Shown: positions 11,721-24,169, numbered from the stretch's first letter. The stretch: DNA of 64,000 bases from Carnegiea gigantea (GCA_029747015.1 JAKOGI010000571.1:298001-362000), one strand, 5' to 3'. The notes: generated from the letters alone by a model not told the origin. Numbers and translations: made by a program.

Positions 11721-11927
11721 TCAAGCATCACACTTCTTTGCATAATTTATGCAGTCTTGCACCATAGTGGCCCAGTAGTAACCCATCTTTTTAATGCAAT
11801 CATACATCCTAGGCCCAGATTGGTGTGCTCCGCACACACCTGGATGAGCTTCTGTCATTAGTTGCTTTGCTTCTTCCATATCCAAGCATCGTAACCAAAG
11901 ACTAAGAAAGGAGCGTCGATAGAGCAT
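11721..11927 (-). pseudogene. Integrase zinc-binding (H2C2) domain of Tat element
   Basis: The short frame contains EAHPGVCGAHQSG followed by GYYWATMVQDC and YAKKCDA, the His-His-Cys-Cys N-terminal domain that precedes the rve core in gypsy integrases. It ends at a stop just after the last Cys pair. It sits in the expected position upstream of the core. Confidence 0.85.
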
Positions 11928-12032
11928 TCCATTGTAGTAAAGGAAGCTTGAAGCCCTCTGCTGTATTTCTGTCTTATGCCTTGGGTCATTAGGCAGTTTT
12001 CCATACTCTAAGTACTCAATTATAGGTTGACA

Positions 12033-12533
12033 CTAGTCTTCTGCATCTGTTTCAAGAACACAGATCATGTTGACGTCTTCCTCTGAGTCTTCATCATCCG
12101 GTGGAACAACCCAGTGGCTACATACTGGAATAGTCATTCCTTCTTCTACCCCCAGTGCCAAAGTGGCTGCGAGGCTTGCTAGGGCATCAGCCATCTTGTT
12201 GACACTCCTTGGCACGTGCTCTAACTTGACCATATCCAACTTATTTAGCAGGCGTAATGCTTGCCTGTGATACTGGACAAGGTCCTCTTTCTTAACCTCG
12301 TATTCGTCAAGTAGTTGATTGATGACCAACTGTGAGTCACCATATATGTTAAGGTCAGTGATCCCCATCTAAATAGCCATTTCAAGACCCAAGCTAAGCG
12401 CTTGGTATTTGGCCACATTGTTAGAGCATAATTGGGTGAGCACAAATGAATAAGGGAGAATGTGCTTTCTGGGGGAGATGAAGACCACTCCTGCATCAAC
12501 GCTATCACGCCTAGCTGCACCATCGAAATACAT
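12033..12533 (-). pseudogene. Second (archaeal-type) RNase H domain of Tat element
   Basis: The domain starts at MYFDGAARR, with catalytic Asp in FDG, and continues past a TAG (12369-12371) in the same frame to IYGDSQLVINQL, which has the third acidic residue, and NKMADALAS with the last Asp. The motif usually written AEYQAL reads AKYQAL here, so the catalytic Glu is Lys. A second RNase H of archaeal type is specific to the Tat lineage and thought to have taken over from the degenerate first one. This copy is inactive by both the stop and the substitution. Confidence 0.85.
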
Positions 12534-13847
12534 TTCCCAAGGAGCGAGGATATCGATGTATAGCACGTCTTTTCCTGGCAAATCATCATTTAGCTCCCAA
12601 TCATTTGGAATGGGATGATCTGCTAAGAAATCTGCCAATGCTTGTCCCTTAACTGCTCTTTGGGGTACATAGACAAGGTCATACTGTTTTAAGATGACCA
12701 CCCATTTTGCCAGTCGCCTCTTTAAGATTGGCCTAGACAAGATGTACTTGATGGGATCAGCTTTGGAGATCACTTGTACGGTATAGGCCTGCATGTAATG
12801 CTTGAGTTTCTGGATGGCAAAGATGAGCGACAAGCACATCTTTTCAATAGGGGAGTGCTTCAATTCAGCGCCAACCAATGTATGACTTAAGTCGTATAGG
12901 GAGACTTCTTTCCCTTCCTCATTTTCCTGTGCACATAATACTCCTAAGGATTTTTCCTGAGCTACAATGTACAGTCGAAGAGGTTTGCCAGGAATGGGTG
13001 CCCCCAACACAGGAGGATGGGTCAAGTACTCCTTTATTTTCTCAAATGCCGTATGACACGACTCATCCCACTCAAATGGTGCGCCCTTTTTCATAAGGTG
13101 GCTGAAGGGATGGTAGCATCCTGCAAGATTTGAGATGAGTCTTCGGATATATGCCAAGCGACCTTGAAGCCCACAAAGCTCCCTGAGATTCTTAGGCTTA
13201 GGCCTCTCTTGGATTGCCTTGATCTTCGATTGGTCGATCTCAATCCCTTCGTGATGAATGACAAAATCGAAGAACTTTTCAAAGGTGATACTAAATGCAC
13301 ACTTGAGTGGATTCATCTTTAATTGACATCTCTGTAATCGTTCAAAGATCAAACGTAGATCTTGTATATGGTCCTCCCTCTTTTTGGACTTCACCACCAA
13401 ATCATCGACATAGCACTCGACTTTTTTATGGAGCATATCGTCAGCAATTGTTTGCATTGCCCTTTGGTACATTGCTCCTACATTCTAAAGTCCAAAGGGC
13501 ATCACCTTATAGCAAAAAATGCCCTTAGGTGTGCGAAAAGCTGTGGCCTGCTGATCTTCTGGCACCATCAGAATCCGATTGTGTCCTGCGGTACAATCCA
13601 TGAATGACAATGCTTCATGCCCTGTAGTTGAGTCGATCATGAGTTCTGTGATAGGCAGTGGGAAATCATCTTTTGGACAAGCGTCATTGAGATCCCGGAA
13701 GTCCACACAAATACAAAGTTGCCCAATTTTCTTCCTGACAGGCACGATGTTTACGATCCATGTTCGGTATTTGACCTCGCTAATGAATCCTGCCTCTATG
13801 AGCTTGTTGACCTCCTTTTCAATTCCCGGTACCAAACTCTGGGCCAA
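12534..13847 (-). pseudogene. Reverse transcriptase and first RNase H of Tat element
   Basis: One frame runs from 13847 downwards with a TAG at about 13484 where the family has Lys in FGLKNAG. Upstream are CVDFRDLNDACPKDDFPLP and YKVMPFGL, and downstream is the catalytic box CYVDDLVVKS (near 13410) with both aspartates intact. The thumb and connection follow, then a first RNase H region with SPIEKMCLSLIFAIQKL and a GQALADFLADHPIP end. This enzyme copies the element RNA into DNA in cytoplasmic particles. The length fits Tat RT. Confidence 0.92.
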
Positions 13848-15195
13848 AACATCGCTGAGGTTGCTTCTTAGGCGAAATACCCCTTTTGATATATAGGTGA
13901 TAGACTGCGACCATTGGATCTAACCCGGGCATTTCTTTATAGCTCTAGGCAAATACGTCCTTGTACTTTGACAGGAGTTCCAAGTACTGCTTTTCCTCTT
14001 CGAGTGTAAGTGATGAGCATACGTAGATAGGGCAAGGCTCTTTCAGCTCTTTCAAATCATCAACTGTAGCCTAGCCCCTATCTTCGAAAGTCTCAGGAGT
14101 TTCTACCAACTTTATCTCTGAGTCTGAGTCATTACATTCGTGGGTTGTGATATGATTGGAAGAAACAACTTCTTCTTCCTCATTCGAGTTAGAGTTTTTT
14201 CGTTGACCTGCGAAGACCATAGTACGCCTGTTTACTCTTAATGAACCATCTGTCTTAACATCCAGACTAGAGACACGTTTCATATGAGAAGGGATAGAGC
14301 TTTGAACTTCATTTATCACTCCCAAGCAACTAAATGCAGAGCTTTTCTCGTGCTAAAGTTGTGAGTTTGAGGACTTTTCACCAGCTCCTATTCTGGCAAA
14401 AACTGAAGGCTTTGGCTGGGGATCATCTTTGATTCTATTGAAAACAGCAAATCTATGGTCTTTCCCTTTTCCTATACCGGTAAATAGTGATAGACGTTTT
14501 TTAGAAGTGGATGATTGTAGCGTATCAAACACAGAGGGCTTTGGGTTGGGCAAAGCATTTTCATCCTCACTTACATCTACTTCTTTAGCTGAGATGTGTT
14601 GAATCACCAACTTCTTGTCCTTTTGTCACCCAAAGATTCTGACTGGCAGCGGTGGCGCGAAACCCAATCCAACTTTAGAGACACCTATTAAACCTCCCTG
14701 CTCTTGAATCTTTCTCTGAGTTTCAGTAAGGCCATGAAGCTTGGCTTCGACTACTTTTCCTAAGGCAGCTGGATTTTGAAAGTCATAACCAGTCCTCTCT
14801 ATAAGCTATGCATTAGGATCAAATCCCTCCCTAGTTCGTACACTTGGCAAGTCATCGCCTTCTTTAGAAGAAACGACAAACCCGAAAAGAGGGGGCCTAC
14901 TCACCTTAGCCTACCACATCTTAAGTGTTGGAACTGTTGCACTTCCTTTTAAGGTGATTATGCTAGCTTCATCATCCTTTTTAGTAGCTTTGGTCTCAAT
15001 GCTTCTGCTTGTGCACTCACTAAAGGATGATTTGCCCGCCTTACGGCAAGACCTAAGTATGTACCTTAAGACTGGTGGCATTGATCCTGTCGAAGTAGTA
15101 GCTTGTTTAGCAACTTGCTCAACACAAGAAGTGGTGCGACCTTGTTTGCTTGCTTTTTTCTTGAGCTGCTGCTTAGGAGCATCATCTTTTGTTGC
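13848..15195 (-). pseudogene. Protease-RT linker of the Tat polyprotein, decayed
   Basis: The region is partly open on the minus strand (14071-14325 and 14353-14610) with Ser/Asp/Lys-rich sequence including repeated KPSVF(D/A) motifs such as PKPSVFDTLQ and PKPSVFARIG. Such low-complexity linkers are typical between protease and RT in Tat elements. Several stops and frame changes break it up. No enzymatic domain is visible. Confidence 0.6.
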
Positions 15196-15760
15196 TCAAG
15201 GGGCCTTCTTTGCGACACCTTTGCTTGTGGAAGAAATGGTTGATGGCATGGTTTCTTTAGGTGCAGCACCTTCTTCAAAGAACCTTGCGTCTGTAAAATG
15301 AGACTCCGCCTTAGTGAATGGCTTGACATCCCCATTTATTTTCTTCTCTTCATCACGGTAGTACTTAAGGTATTGGTGCAAAGTAGAAGCCACTATCTCA
15401 TGCTCATGAAGCCATGGTCGTCCAAGTAATAACCTGTAGGAAGTCCTAGCATTGATTACATGGAAGATGGAGGATGTCGTCAAATCTCCCATTATCAGTT
15501 CAACGCGAATCATGCCGATTGCACATTGGCCTTCAAGGTTAAAGCCTTAAATCATCGTTCGGCTCTTAGACAGTTCTTCCACTGCGATGCCTAAGTCGTT
15601 CATTGTAGACTTGGGCATGATGTTGACTGCCAATCCTCTATCCACGAGAATGCGCCTGACTTTCTGCTCCCTAATGTAACCAGTCACAAACAAAGGACGA
15701 TTATGGGGCTTGGATCCTAACAATAAATCATCATCAGTGAAAGTTACTACGGTGTTACAA
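15196..15760 (-). pseudogene. Aspartic protease of Tat element
   Basis: The catalytic motif on the minus strand (15629-15646) reads VDRGLA, where Tat proteases have VDGGSA; the Asp is retained but the next positions are changed. The C-terminal part is well kept: FHVINARTSYRLLLGRPWLHE, in which LLGRPWLH is the family's signature. It lies in the same frame as gag, separated by stops. It would process the gag-pol polyprotein. Confidence 0.85.
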
Positions 15761-16146
15761 GAGGCACACTAAACAGAGCCTTCTGTTGATGCTCCCACAT
15801 CCTTGATTTTATCAGCGTAAAGTTCTGGCTGTTATAAGGCAGCAACAACATGTTGGCGCATCTCGTCACACAAATAAAAGATTTGCCCCCAGCCCATGCG
15901 AGCTGGCAAAGCCTCCAAGATAGTTAAGGTCTTATTAGCTACTCTAGGCGACTCCTCTTGTTCGTCACTTCCTTCGTCTTCCTCTTCTTCAAGCTCAGAA
16001 CATGAGGTCATGTTGACTGCAACTTTCTCAAATAAGCCTGTTGGGAAAAACTCTTCGAGTGTGACAGGGACAAGCGACTCCTGCTCAAGGAGGTCAATAG
16101 GCAGAATTTCGTGCCTTTTGACGTTCTTGGACTTCTTCTTTCCTTT

Positions 16147-18262
16147 TCAATGACGAGGGCTCTTCTTTCTTCCTTGTCTCTTCCTGTGGCGGAGAGGTAG
16201 CGATTGCGCTTGGCTTTGCTTCCTTGGCCTCCAGCGGGTGACAAGAGTCCATCCCTCTTCATCAACATCAGCTTTATCAAAGACATCCACAAAAGGATCA
16301 GTCTCTGTCAAGGGTCCTTTGGATCCAATTGGAATCACCATATGCTCCAAACTCCCAAATTCAATTGTAATTAATTTCTCTCCAAGGGAGGAAATCAATT
16401 CAATGTTTACTCTACCATGAGGTTGAGTATGCTTTGGCTTCTAGGGCGATGAGGAACACTCCAGTTGAGTGGAGATATGATTTGTCTCAACAGTATCGTC
16501 CAAATCTAATATTATCTTCCCATCCCTGACAAGTTGCATAATACGCTCCTCGAGTGTAATGCATTTCTCGAGAGGGTGACTAACCACCCTGTGATACCGA
16601 TAATATTTTGGGTTGGTAACCCTTCCAGCTTCTTTAGACCATTTTGGTTCTGGAACTTGGATAACCTCATTTTCAAGGAGATCGTCAAGCATTCCTGAAA
16701 AGTCTAAGTCAGGGAATGGGTATTTCTTCTTATGCAGTTCGTTCAATGTAGGACGCTTCTTTCCAGTATCCTTGGAGAACCCCCCCTTCTTGTTTTCATA
16801 CTTGCGCTTTTCGGAGATTTGAACCGGCTCCCCAGTTGAAACAGCCATGGATTCTTTGTTTGAGGACTTAGTGGACCTAGGATTTTTCTTAAATTTACCC
16901 GTATCCCTTCTAGCGTCAAACGAGGAAGAAGACTTGCCACGGTGACTTGCGATCGTTATCTCCATATCATGAGCTTTCATTGTCAATTCCTGGAAGGTCC
17001 TTGGCTTACTCATCTGCAAGACATATAGTAAATCCCACTCCATGCCCTGAGCACACATTTCAACGGCTGAAGCTTCTAATAGACAATCCTTGCACTCAAG
17101 ACTTAGGGACCTCCAGTGATTAATGTAATCAAGAACCTGCTCGTCCTTCCATTGTCTGGTGTTTGTTAGCTCTATCATACTAACAACACATTGAGTGCTG
17201 TAGAACTGATTCAGGAACTCTTGCTCCATTTGTTCCCAGCTGTCAATGGACTCTAACTCCAAGTTTGTGTACCAGTCGACTGCAATCCCTTTGACAGTAC
17301 AAACAAACTGTTTCACCAACCGGTCCTCCTCTGTGCCAGCATTACTGTACGTCTCAATGAAGTAGGCAATATGCTATTTTGGATTGCCTTTGCCATTGAA
17401 CTGGTTGAACTTGGGAGGTTGATAGCCATGGGGCATGCGAAGAGCATCAATTCTCTTGGTATAAGGCTTTGTATACAAGTGGGTCTCGTGAGACCCTCCT
17501 CCCAACTGAGCCTTGACTGCATTTGCTATCAAGTTCTAACTTTACTTAACAGACATCAAGCCTAAAGAGCGGTCGTTTCTTGCCTTGCACTCGCCATCAG
17601 ATTCTTTGCTGTGGTTAGACTCTTTATCAGAGTCTTCGGCGCCTGAACCTTTATTGGAAGCTTTAGAGGACTTCTTTTCCAGCTTCTTCATCAACTCAGC
17701 AATCTGATCGTTCTGGCGTTTGATTTGGGCGTCCTTTTCCACACTACCTTTAGAGAGCCTATCCAAGGTAGCCTTTATGCCTGCCAGTTGTTCTTCGAAG
17801 TTAGTAGCCCTGTCACCATAACTGGCACGATGATAGTGTCAAAGGATTCAGCTTCAGCATACGAGGAAACTGATCCTTTTATAATGCTAAAGAGGAATCA
17901 CTGCTTGAATAACCATCACCTTTAAAATTGAAGGGTGGGAAAGCAGGGTTGGTGTGGGTTTAGAGTTCATCTATCCCACGTGGAATTCTTTGTGGCATGA
18001 TGAAGCCAGCAATAGATTTTTGCTTCAGAACATTTGAAGCGATTTGATTGACTCCATCAGATACCTTGGAGTTGAGGTTTTGGATCTTATGTGACTGTGA
18101 TGGTGAAGCCACAATTAATTGCTCTCCAGTGATAGTGGTAGCAGCTTTTGTCATACTTCTAGTCATAACACCGCCAGATGCAGCACTAGCAGTTGTTGAT
18201 TCCTGAGATGCAGATCGGACAGCTTTCCTTGAAGATTGGTTGATAGCGTTCTTAGGGGCCAT
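16147..18262 (-). pseudogene. Gag of Tat element, disrupted
   Basis: An ATG at 18260-18262 starts MAPKNAINQS, about 60 bases after the primer site, with an RSMTKAA segment. After frame breaks near 17950, 17540 and 17320 comes the Retrotrans_gag domain (17319 to about 16960): GIAVDWYTNLE, SWEQMEQEFLNQFY, and LLEASAVEMCAQGM. Later, HRVVSHPLEKC retains a CCHC-like position. A TAG at 16441 ends the longest frame, and the same frame continues to 16147. Gag builds the virus-like particle. An Asp/Lys/Ser-rich stretch (17542-17766) resembles a coiled coil. Confidence 0.88.
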
Positions 18263-18325
18263 GTTATCTTCGAGGGAGTATAGAGTTTGTATTTCGGAGA
18301 AAGAGATGAGAGGCAGAGAAGTCCC

Positions 18326-18344
18326 ACCGAGCATGCCAAAAATT
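18326..18344 (-). other. Primer binding site of Tat element
   Basis: On the minus strand, immediately inside the 5' LTR, the sequence is aatttttggcatgctcggtg. It contains TGG, the complement of a tRNA CCA end, a few bases from the LTR as usual for Tat elements. I could not assign the tRNA with confidence. Confidence 0.55.
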
Positions 18345-18951
18345 TGTAAACACAAAGTTCGTGCCTAAAATAAATTAGACAGGAAATTCAGAAAACAAAT
18401 TGAATCTTGTATTAATGTAATATGTGTAGGTACAATCTCTGAATTTAATACAATGAGATGATCCTCTGATTCGATCTTCTAATGACTTGAGTATTCCGAG
18501 AGCTTGATGCTTGATCTCGGTTGATGCAAATCAGCTAAAGAACTCTGAAGACTGTTCTTGATTTTGATCTGCAAGTGGCTGATTATAGTATCTGAAGCTC
18601 TGCAAGTCTTGATCCTTCTCACTTGGTGGCTGGATGCTCCTTGCCATCTGAGCTCTGAATTCTGCAAATGCTCAATCCAAATGAAGGGGAAGGACCTTTA
18701 TTTATAAGCTCTACCAATTAGGGTTAGAGCCGGGTTTTAGGCCCAGGTCCAAAATTATTTCCTTATTTTTAAATAAAGAAAATAATTACTAATTTCTGCA
18801 TCATTGATGATATATGGCAGTTTTTAATTGGTTGAACTTAATTTTGACCAAGCGAGCCCACCCAAGTCAACATGACACATGGCAATCTGTAATTGATCAA
18901 TTTTTTACAAGCGGTACCATCCGATTGGTTGTAGAATTTTTACTTTCTACA
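18345..18951 (-). repeat. 5' LTR of the Tat element
   Basis: Direct repeat partner of 4546-5151 with TG...CA ends. It lies upstream of gag in the direction of transcription, so it carries the element's promoter. Confidence 0.93.
18698..18708 (-). promoter_or_regulatory. TATA-like box in the 5' LTR
   Basis: Read on the minus strand this is cttataaataa, upstream of gag and at the same place as ctataaata in the other LTR. It is the likely core promoter for gag-pol transcription by RNA polymerase II. Confidence 0.5.
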
Positions 18952-18956
18952 AACAT

Positions 18957-20248
18957 TACCCTCCTTCCTCCTATCTTCAACCTCAAATTGTTCTTTATCT
19001 TCTTCGACCCTTCAATGGCAAACTCCCAGTGCACACATACCAATCTTTAATTTGGTACAAACACAATCAAAATTCCTTAAAATTCAACTCAATCCACTGG
19101 TATAAGCTCAATTTCACGAAACATACTCATAATGCATTCTTCCCTAGGTTCCCACACTTTTAACCATATTCATCCTCGAAACTATCTTAATAAGACAAAT
19201 TCCAATAAGTTTACATTCATCCACACTGGGAAAGCATATTTACTAGCTAAATTGACAAATAAATTTGCAAAATTAAATTAAGGAACTTAGGGCTCACTCT
19301 AGAAACACCAAGAACAACACCAAGATGAGTAAGAGATGTGTGGTGGTGGTGCAACTACTACTCAGGGCCAGCGGTAGGCAGGGCTAAGCAGGGGGGACAC
19401 ACAGCACAATACTGTAGGCAAGATGTGCGTGGAGATGGAGAAGAGGATGCAAAGGAATGGGGCTTGGCTTCTTCAAGAATCCTTGCCTAGTAGTTTTTTT
19501 TGGGTAGTTTATTTATTTTGCTGTCCTTTTTTTTTCTTCCTTAAAATTCAGCTTGCTCCTCCTTTTCCTTGGTGCTATGTTTGGCTTCTACTTTCAAGTT
19601 AGTTTAAACGATTGCATATTCATATTTGCCTCCTTCTTTTTACTAAGATTTACATAAACAAGCTCCATAAATTATTTTTAAAAAATACATATTTAACTCA
19701 CATTAATTACTATGTACCATTACATTGATTTTTGTTCGTTTATTCACGTTAATTAATAACTTCCAACAATAGTACAACTTTTACTTATCTTTGCAAATAC
19801 TAGGGCTATACTCTTATGAAGTAAGGGTGTGAGTCAAATAATTTTTTATTTATTTTTAAGGGAATATATCTTTTATTAAAAAAAAGCAAATAACAAGTTA
19901 ATGTATTTTATTATTTTATTGATGCAAAAATGAAGCAAGTCTATTAGTTTATTTTTTTTTCCTATTAATAACATACTCACATTTTTTTGCTATATTTGCA
20001 TCATTAAATAAAATATGTCTTATGATTAAATTTTATTATTAAAGAATAGAAAGGTGTGTGAGAAGTTAAATTATTAAATAGAATTAATATTGTATTAAAT
20101 TTACGTCCATCCTATATAACCTTATGTTTTTATTTTAAATCTCATGTGCATCCTCTGTTGCATTAAAATATCTTACATGGCTATTCTCTCATATGTGGCA
20201 TCCTATACGGAAAGCTTATGTGTCACTCATACATGAGTTTAATCCAAC

Positions 20249-20297
<49 letters not shown>

Positions 20298-22924
20298 CTA
20301 ACTTATATTTATTTACGAGTATTGAATGATTTTAGAGGAAACATACCAAAATTTATTATGAGATCATTTTGTTGTCCGAGCCTAAAATCGTATAAATATT
20401 TCAAAGGCTAATTTAAATGCGGTGCTCAACTTTAGTAAGTTAAAATTAACTAAAGTAATTAACATGGGTTAAGTTCGGATCGTCACATTATCACTCCCAC
20501 CCACCACTTCCTTTGTCACACTCTTCCTACTTATTGCTCTCGCCAATACCTCTGTCGTAGCCTTCCCAATCACTACTCTCACCAACACCTCCTTTGTCAC
20601 AAGCTTCACCTTCGCCACTGCCACCACAAGTCGGCCTTCACAACCTTCATCTCAGTCTCATAAGCTCATTCCTACAGAAAAGTTCAAAGTAAAGATGAGG
20701 TTGCCATGGACTCCTACTATAGTTGTTCCTGCAACTGCTACTTCCACTGCCTCTGCAAGTGCTCCTGCAATTTTTACTATGTAGACCCCCAATTCTTCAC
20801 CAACTTCAAAGAGGAAAATGAGTACTCTTATAGCCCATGTGCCAACCAGATCTCAATCAACTCCTTTAACATACCTCGACTAACTCAAAGATCACGTAGA
20901 ATAAGGAGACTTTTTTTTCCCCCTAAAGAAGACCTTTGTGATGTTAGATAAATGAAGGTTTTAAGTGTTTGCTGTTATATAGTTGACACTTCTAGCATTG
21001 TTAGCACTCTTAGGACTTCTGGCGCAGTTTTTGTGCTATGTTAGGTAGTGTGTGGGTACATATGGTTTGGTAGACATCATTTTTGGATACATATAAAGCT
21101 ATATGTAAATGTACTTTTAACATTCACAATTACGAACGACTTAGGTATATTTTGGCTTGATCAGCTGGTTGTGTTTTAAAAAAAAAAAAAACAAACTTTG
21201 AAGCACTTGCTTGGTCATAGCAAGGATGCTGTCAATGTTTAGACCTGAGAAAAATAGAGTTCAAACCCGAAACCTGAACTAAATGACCTAAACCTACTCC
21301 TGACTCGACACTCAAAATAGGCTTTTCTATAAGCAAACTCAAAATTTGAGTTAAGTACGACAACCAACCATACTTAACTCAAAATTTTCTATAGATCTTT
21401 TTACATGATAAACTTATTAGAGTAAACATTGGTTGACCCATAGTTTACCTGATCCTAATTGAACCAATCCACAATGGCGATTAACTAGAAATATGAGCCA
21501 ACCCAAACTCAACTTGACCCATACTTGAATTGAATGACTCATTTGCGAGGTTTGAGGATTATTAGCAGTAAATGTGAATTAACTTACGTAATTTTAGCTT
21601 CTTCTAATTACATCAACCATCATATTTGGCAAATTTGGTATCACAAACAATGAGTACATATTTTTTCAAAATAGAACTTTCACCATTCATTCTATTTCTA
21701 ATTTCAAATTCTGTCTTACAATCACAACCATTGCATTTCCCTAGCATTTTAATTACATAATAAAACTCCTGCACAATCCTTCGTCACTGCCAAAAGCTAA
21801 AAATTCCTTCAAAGAAATTAATCACAACCAAACATACAACCAAATATCCAAAACATCTACATACATTTGCTTGAAAATACCTTCCTTTCCAATTCCGACC
21901 CATTACCACTAGAATTGAAAACAAACATGAAACAAATAGACAACCCCACCATAATTATTCTCAATCAAACTTGATACCTATTATGATCTATCTTTTTCCT
22001 TACACTTTTCCCCTTCAGCGTTCTCATTGCTTCTTCCTCACCCTCTTTTTCTTTCTTCATCTTTTTCAACACCTTCATCTCTTCAACCAAAGTCTCATTT
22101 TTTCACCATCAGTAGTGCCACCACCGTTGATATGGCAATCACAGAGAGGGTCATCTACCCACTCTAAGCAGTCACAGGCACCTAACATCCCCAATGTCTT
22201 GCACCTTGCAAACTTCCTTATAGGGTTCTTAGTCATCATAATTGTCAAAATAAAGAACTTCTTTAGACAACGGTGATACTATTCACAGCATAAGAAACAA
22301 GAGTAAGACCTACGTGCCATGTTAAGGCTATAAGTAGTTGAAAACGACACTTCTTTGGGGGATATTTTAACTTGATATAGGGTTTGATTTCTCTAAATTG
22401 ATGGTCAATTCAACACGAAGCAATCCAATTTGCAGTGAATATTCTTAGGGGAAAGGGTGCTGAACAAACCCTAACTCTCAGCACAAAGGGATAATCAAAT
22501 TGGATGGGAAAGTTTTGGGGGCTCTTTTAAAGATCCTATTTTTTAAAAAAAAAAATTACTGCTTTCTTATTCCTAATTCAAAAATACGATCTAACTTTCT
22601 AGAGCTGATTAAAGTAGAGTACAGTGAAAATTTTGAAATTAGTTTATTGGAAGAAGTTGCTTAAAATAAATATAACGGTATTGTGGACTTTATTAGATAT
22701 TCTAGTGACATTTCTTAGCAAGAACTATGTAAAAGCTTAACATGATTTTCACACCACCAAACTAGTCTTCCAACTTCCGTTCCCTCGAGGCAATGGTAAA
22801 TGCAACTCCATGCCAACCGTGTCAGCCTTGTCAAGGTCATTCCGCAGCCTTTTCACGACGGCATTCGACTTGAATGGTCATCGAGCTAATAAGCAGAGCT
22901 CTCTCTCTCCCCCCTTCTCCCCTG
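18957..22924. other. AT-rich intergenic DNA
   Basis: No gene was recognised. Frames up to about 100 codons (18814-19050, 20193-20411, 20706-20951, 21971-22276) have biased composition and no motifs. Positions 20480-20960 are C/T-rich with repeated tcctttgtcaca-type phrases and may be a decayed coding or low-complexity piece. Positions 21240-21560 are rich in gacc/gggt phrases like those at 3660-4320. Confidence 0.55.
20254..20293. repeat. (TA)n microsatellite
   Basis: About 20 uninterrupted TA dinucleotides. It is flanked by AT-rich DNA with no sign of coding. Confidence 0.95.
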
Positions 22925-23551
22925 TCCAATCATTGAAGTGACTCCTTCACATCTACCAAATTTCAGCTTAAATTCTCAAGCTCGACCTCCAAAGCAACCC
23001 CCTTGTCCTCACAAGGTTCGCCTTTACATCCTCTGAGCTTAATGCCATTAATTATGCTTACTTCTTTCTCTTTCTCCCTAACACTTATTCATGAGATTAT
23101 GACGCATTTCTCTTCAACACGTTAATAAGGGCTTCTCGTCAAACTCTTGATTTGAAGCATAAAGCTATGAATGCCTACTGTTTTATCATCAAAAATGGTG
23201 CTTGCCCCAATAAGTTAACATATTCATTTGATCTTAATTTACACACTCATTTGATCTTAATTAACACTTGTGCTGGAATTTGGTCTTTGAGATTGGGCCA
23301 ATAGGTTTATGGTTGGTGTTGAAGTTGGGGTTTGAAAAGGGGATTTATACATAGGTAACACTATCGTTCATATGTGTGGTTGCTGTAACGAACACAAAGT
23401 AATGCATTCGATGAAATGTCTGAGAGAAGTCTTATGACATGGAGCGCTATGATTGATCGCCATGTTAGATTAGATAAGTCACCAAATGTTATTGCATTGT
23501 TTATCCGCTATAGGAGTTCCAAGTTTTGGAATTCCACCCTATTACATCAAC
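22925..23551 (+). pseudogene. PPR-DYW pseudogene, N-terminal part
   Basis: Reading with frame changes gives pentatricopeptide-repeat protein sequence in the correct order: NPLVLTRFAF...LNAINYAY, then DAFLFNTLIRAS, KNGACPNK, CAGIWSLRLGQ, LVLKLGF, and FDEMSERSLMTWSAMIDR. These match the helix-turn pattern and phrases of plant PLS-class PPR proteins, which bind organellar RNA and guide C-to-U editing. Stops (for example in the 22940 and 23090 regions) and several frameshifts show that it is dead. The start is uncertain. The remainder of the gene is at 24170-24517 and 29503-29895. Confidence 0.8.
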
Positions 23552-23916
23552 CTAAGAAGCATAGACACCAATGCGTGACACGGATATGACGTGACTTCGA
23601 CACCCGGACATGTGATTTTTTATAAAGGTAGGAAATGATGTGTATAGTAGACATGTAATCGTTAGAAAATATTTATTCTATAACCTATGCATTTATAATT
23701 TGTTTTATGTCTTTATCTTTGAGAGGGTCATGTTTGGATGAGATCAATAGCAAATTGTTCATAATATGTGCATTCTATAACTATCAATAGCATAACCTAG
23801 TTTCATTATCCTGTCTATATATTTTACTTGTGTTTCAGAGAGTTCGAAGAGTGTCGGTGTCGGACGCATGTCAAACACTGATACATGAAACCATGAAGAG
23901 TGTACGTGTTTCTTAG
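23552..23916. mobile_element. Small non-autonomous TIR element inside the PPR pseudogene
   Basis: The 365 bp segment starts ctaagaagca and ends tgtttcttag; the reverse complement of the end is ctaagaaaca, so the termini match at 9 of 10 bases. The flanks are acatcaac (left) and acatcagt (right), identical in the first six of eight bases. PPR-like reading resumes after the right flank. Size, TIRs and 8 bp duplication suggest a hAT-type MITE; a Mutator-type origin is not excluded. Confidence 0.5.
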
Positions 23917-24169
23917 ACATCAGTCAATGTTTCACATTTTGGAACTTGCATTCCTTCAGTTCTCCAACCCATGAGACTACGATTTGGGTCACTCAATAAA
24001 ATATTTGTCATGGATAGACCTAGTAACACGCAACCTTTCTTGTACCACCTAAATAATATTTTTAAAGGAATTAAAAAATCCCTAAAAAGATAAGAAAGTG
24101 AAATGGGCAATGGAGCCGTAATCGGATCTGCCTCATGGGGAAATAAGAATGGAATAATCGCTGGAATTT
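23917..24169 (+). pseudogene. Poorly conserved middle of the PPR pseudogene
   Basis: The stretch opens with HQSMFHILELAFLQF in line with the sequence before the small TIR element, then becomes hard to follow. Most central PPR repeats are missing, so a deletion is likely here. The assignment rests on lying between two recognisable parts on the same strand. Confidence 0.4.

Larger units (their letters stand above)
4546..18951 (-). mobile_element. Tat-lineage Ty3/gypsy LTR retrotransposon with antisense plant-mobile-domain ORF
   Basis: The element is 14.4 kb, bounded by two ~606 bp direct repeats that start TGTA and end TACA. Flanks are accat (4541-4545) and aacat (18952-18956), a 5 bp target duplication with one mismatch. 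Gene order on the minus strand is gag, protease, RT, RNase H, archaeal-type RNase H, integrase, then a long 3' region holding a plus-strand ORF. Two RNase H domains plus an extra ORF between integrase and the 3' LTR are marks of the Tat lineage. By eye the LTRs differ at roughly 15 of the first ~255 aligned bases, mostly transitions, so the insertion is old. Gag, protease and RT keep recognisable domains, but stops and catalytic substitutions make it non-functional. Confidence 0.93.

Noticed and set aside
16613..16822. Plus-strand ORFs over gag (also 15896-16153, 13579-13896, 12878-13096)
   Set aside because: Shadows of the minus-strand gag-pol frames, which have clear domain motifs.
20706..20951. 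Cys-rich 81-codon plus-strand ORF
   Set aside because: No signal peptide or cysteine spacing of a known family; other frames of the same C/T-rich patch look equally plausible.
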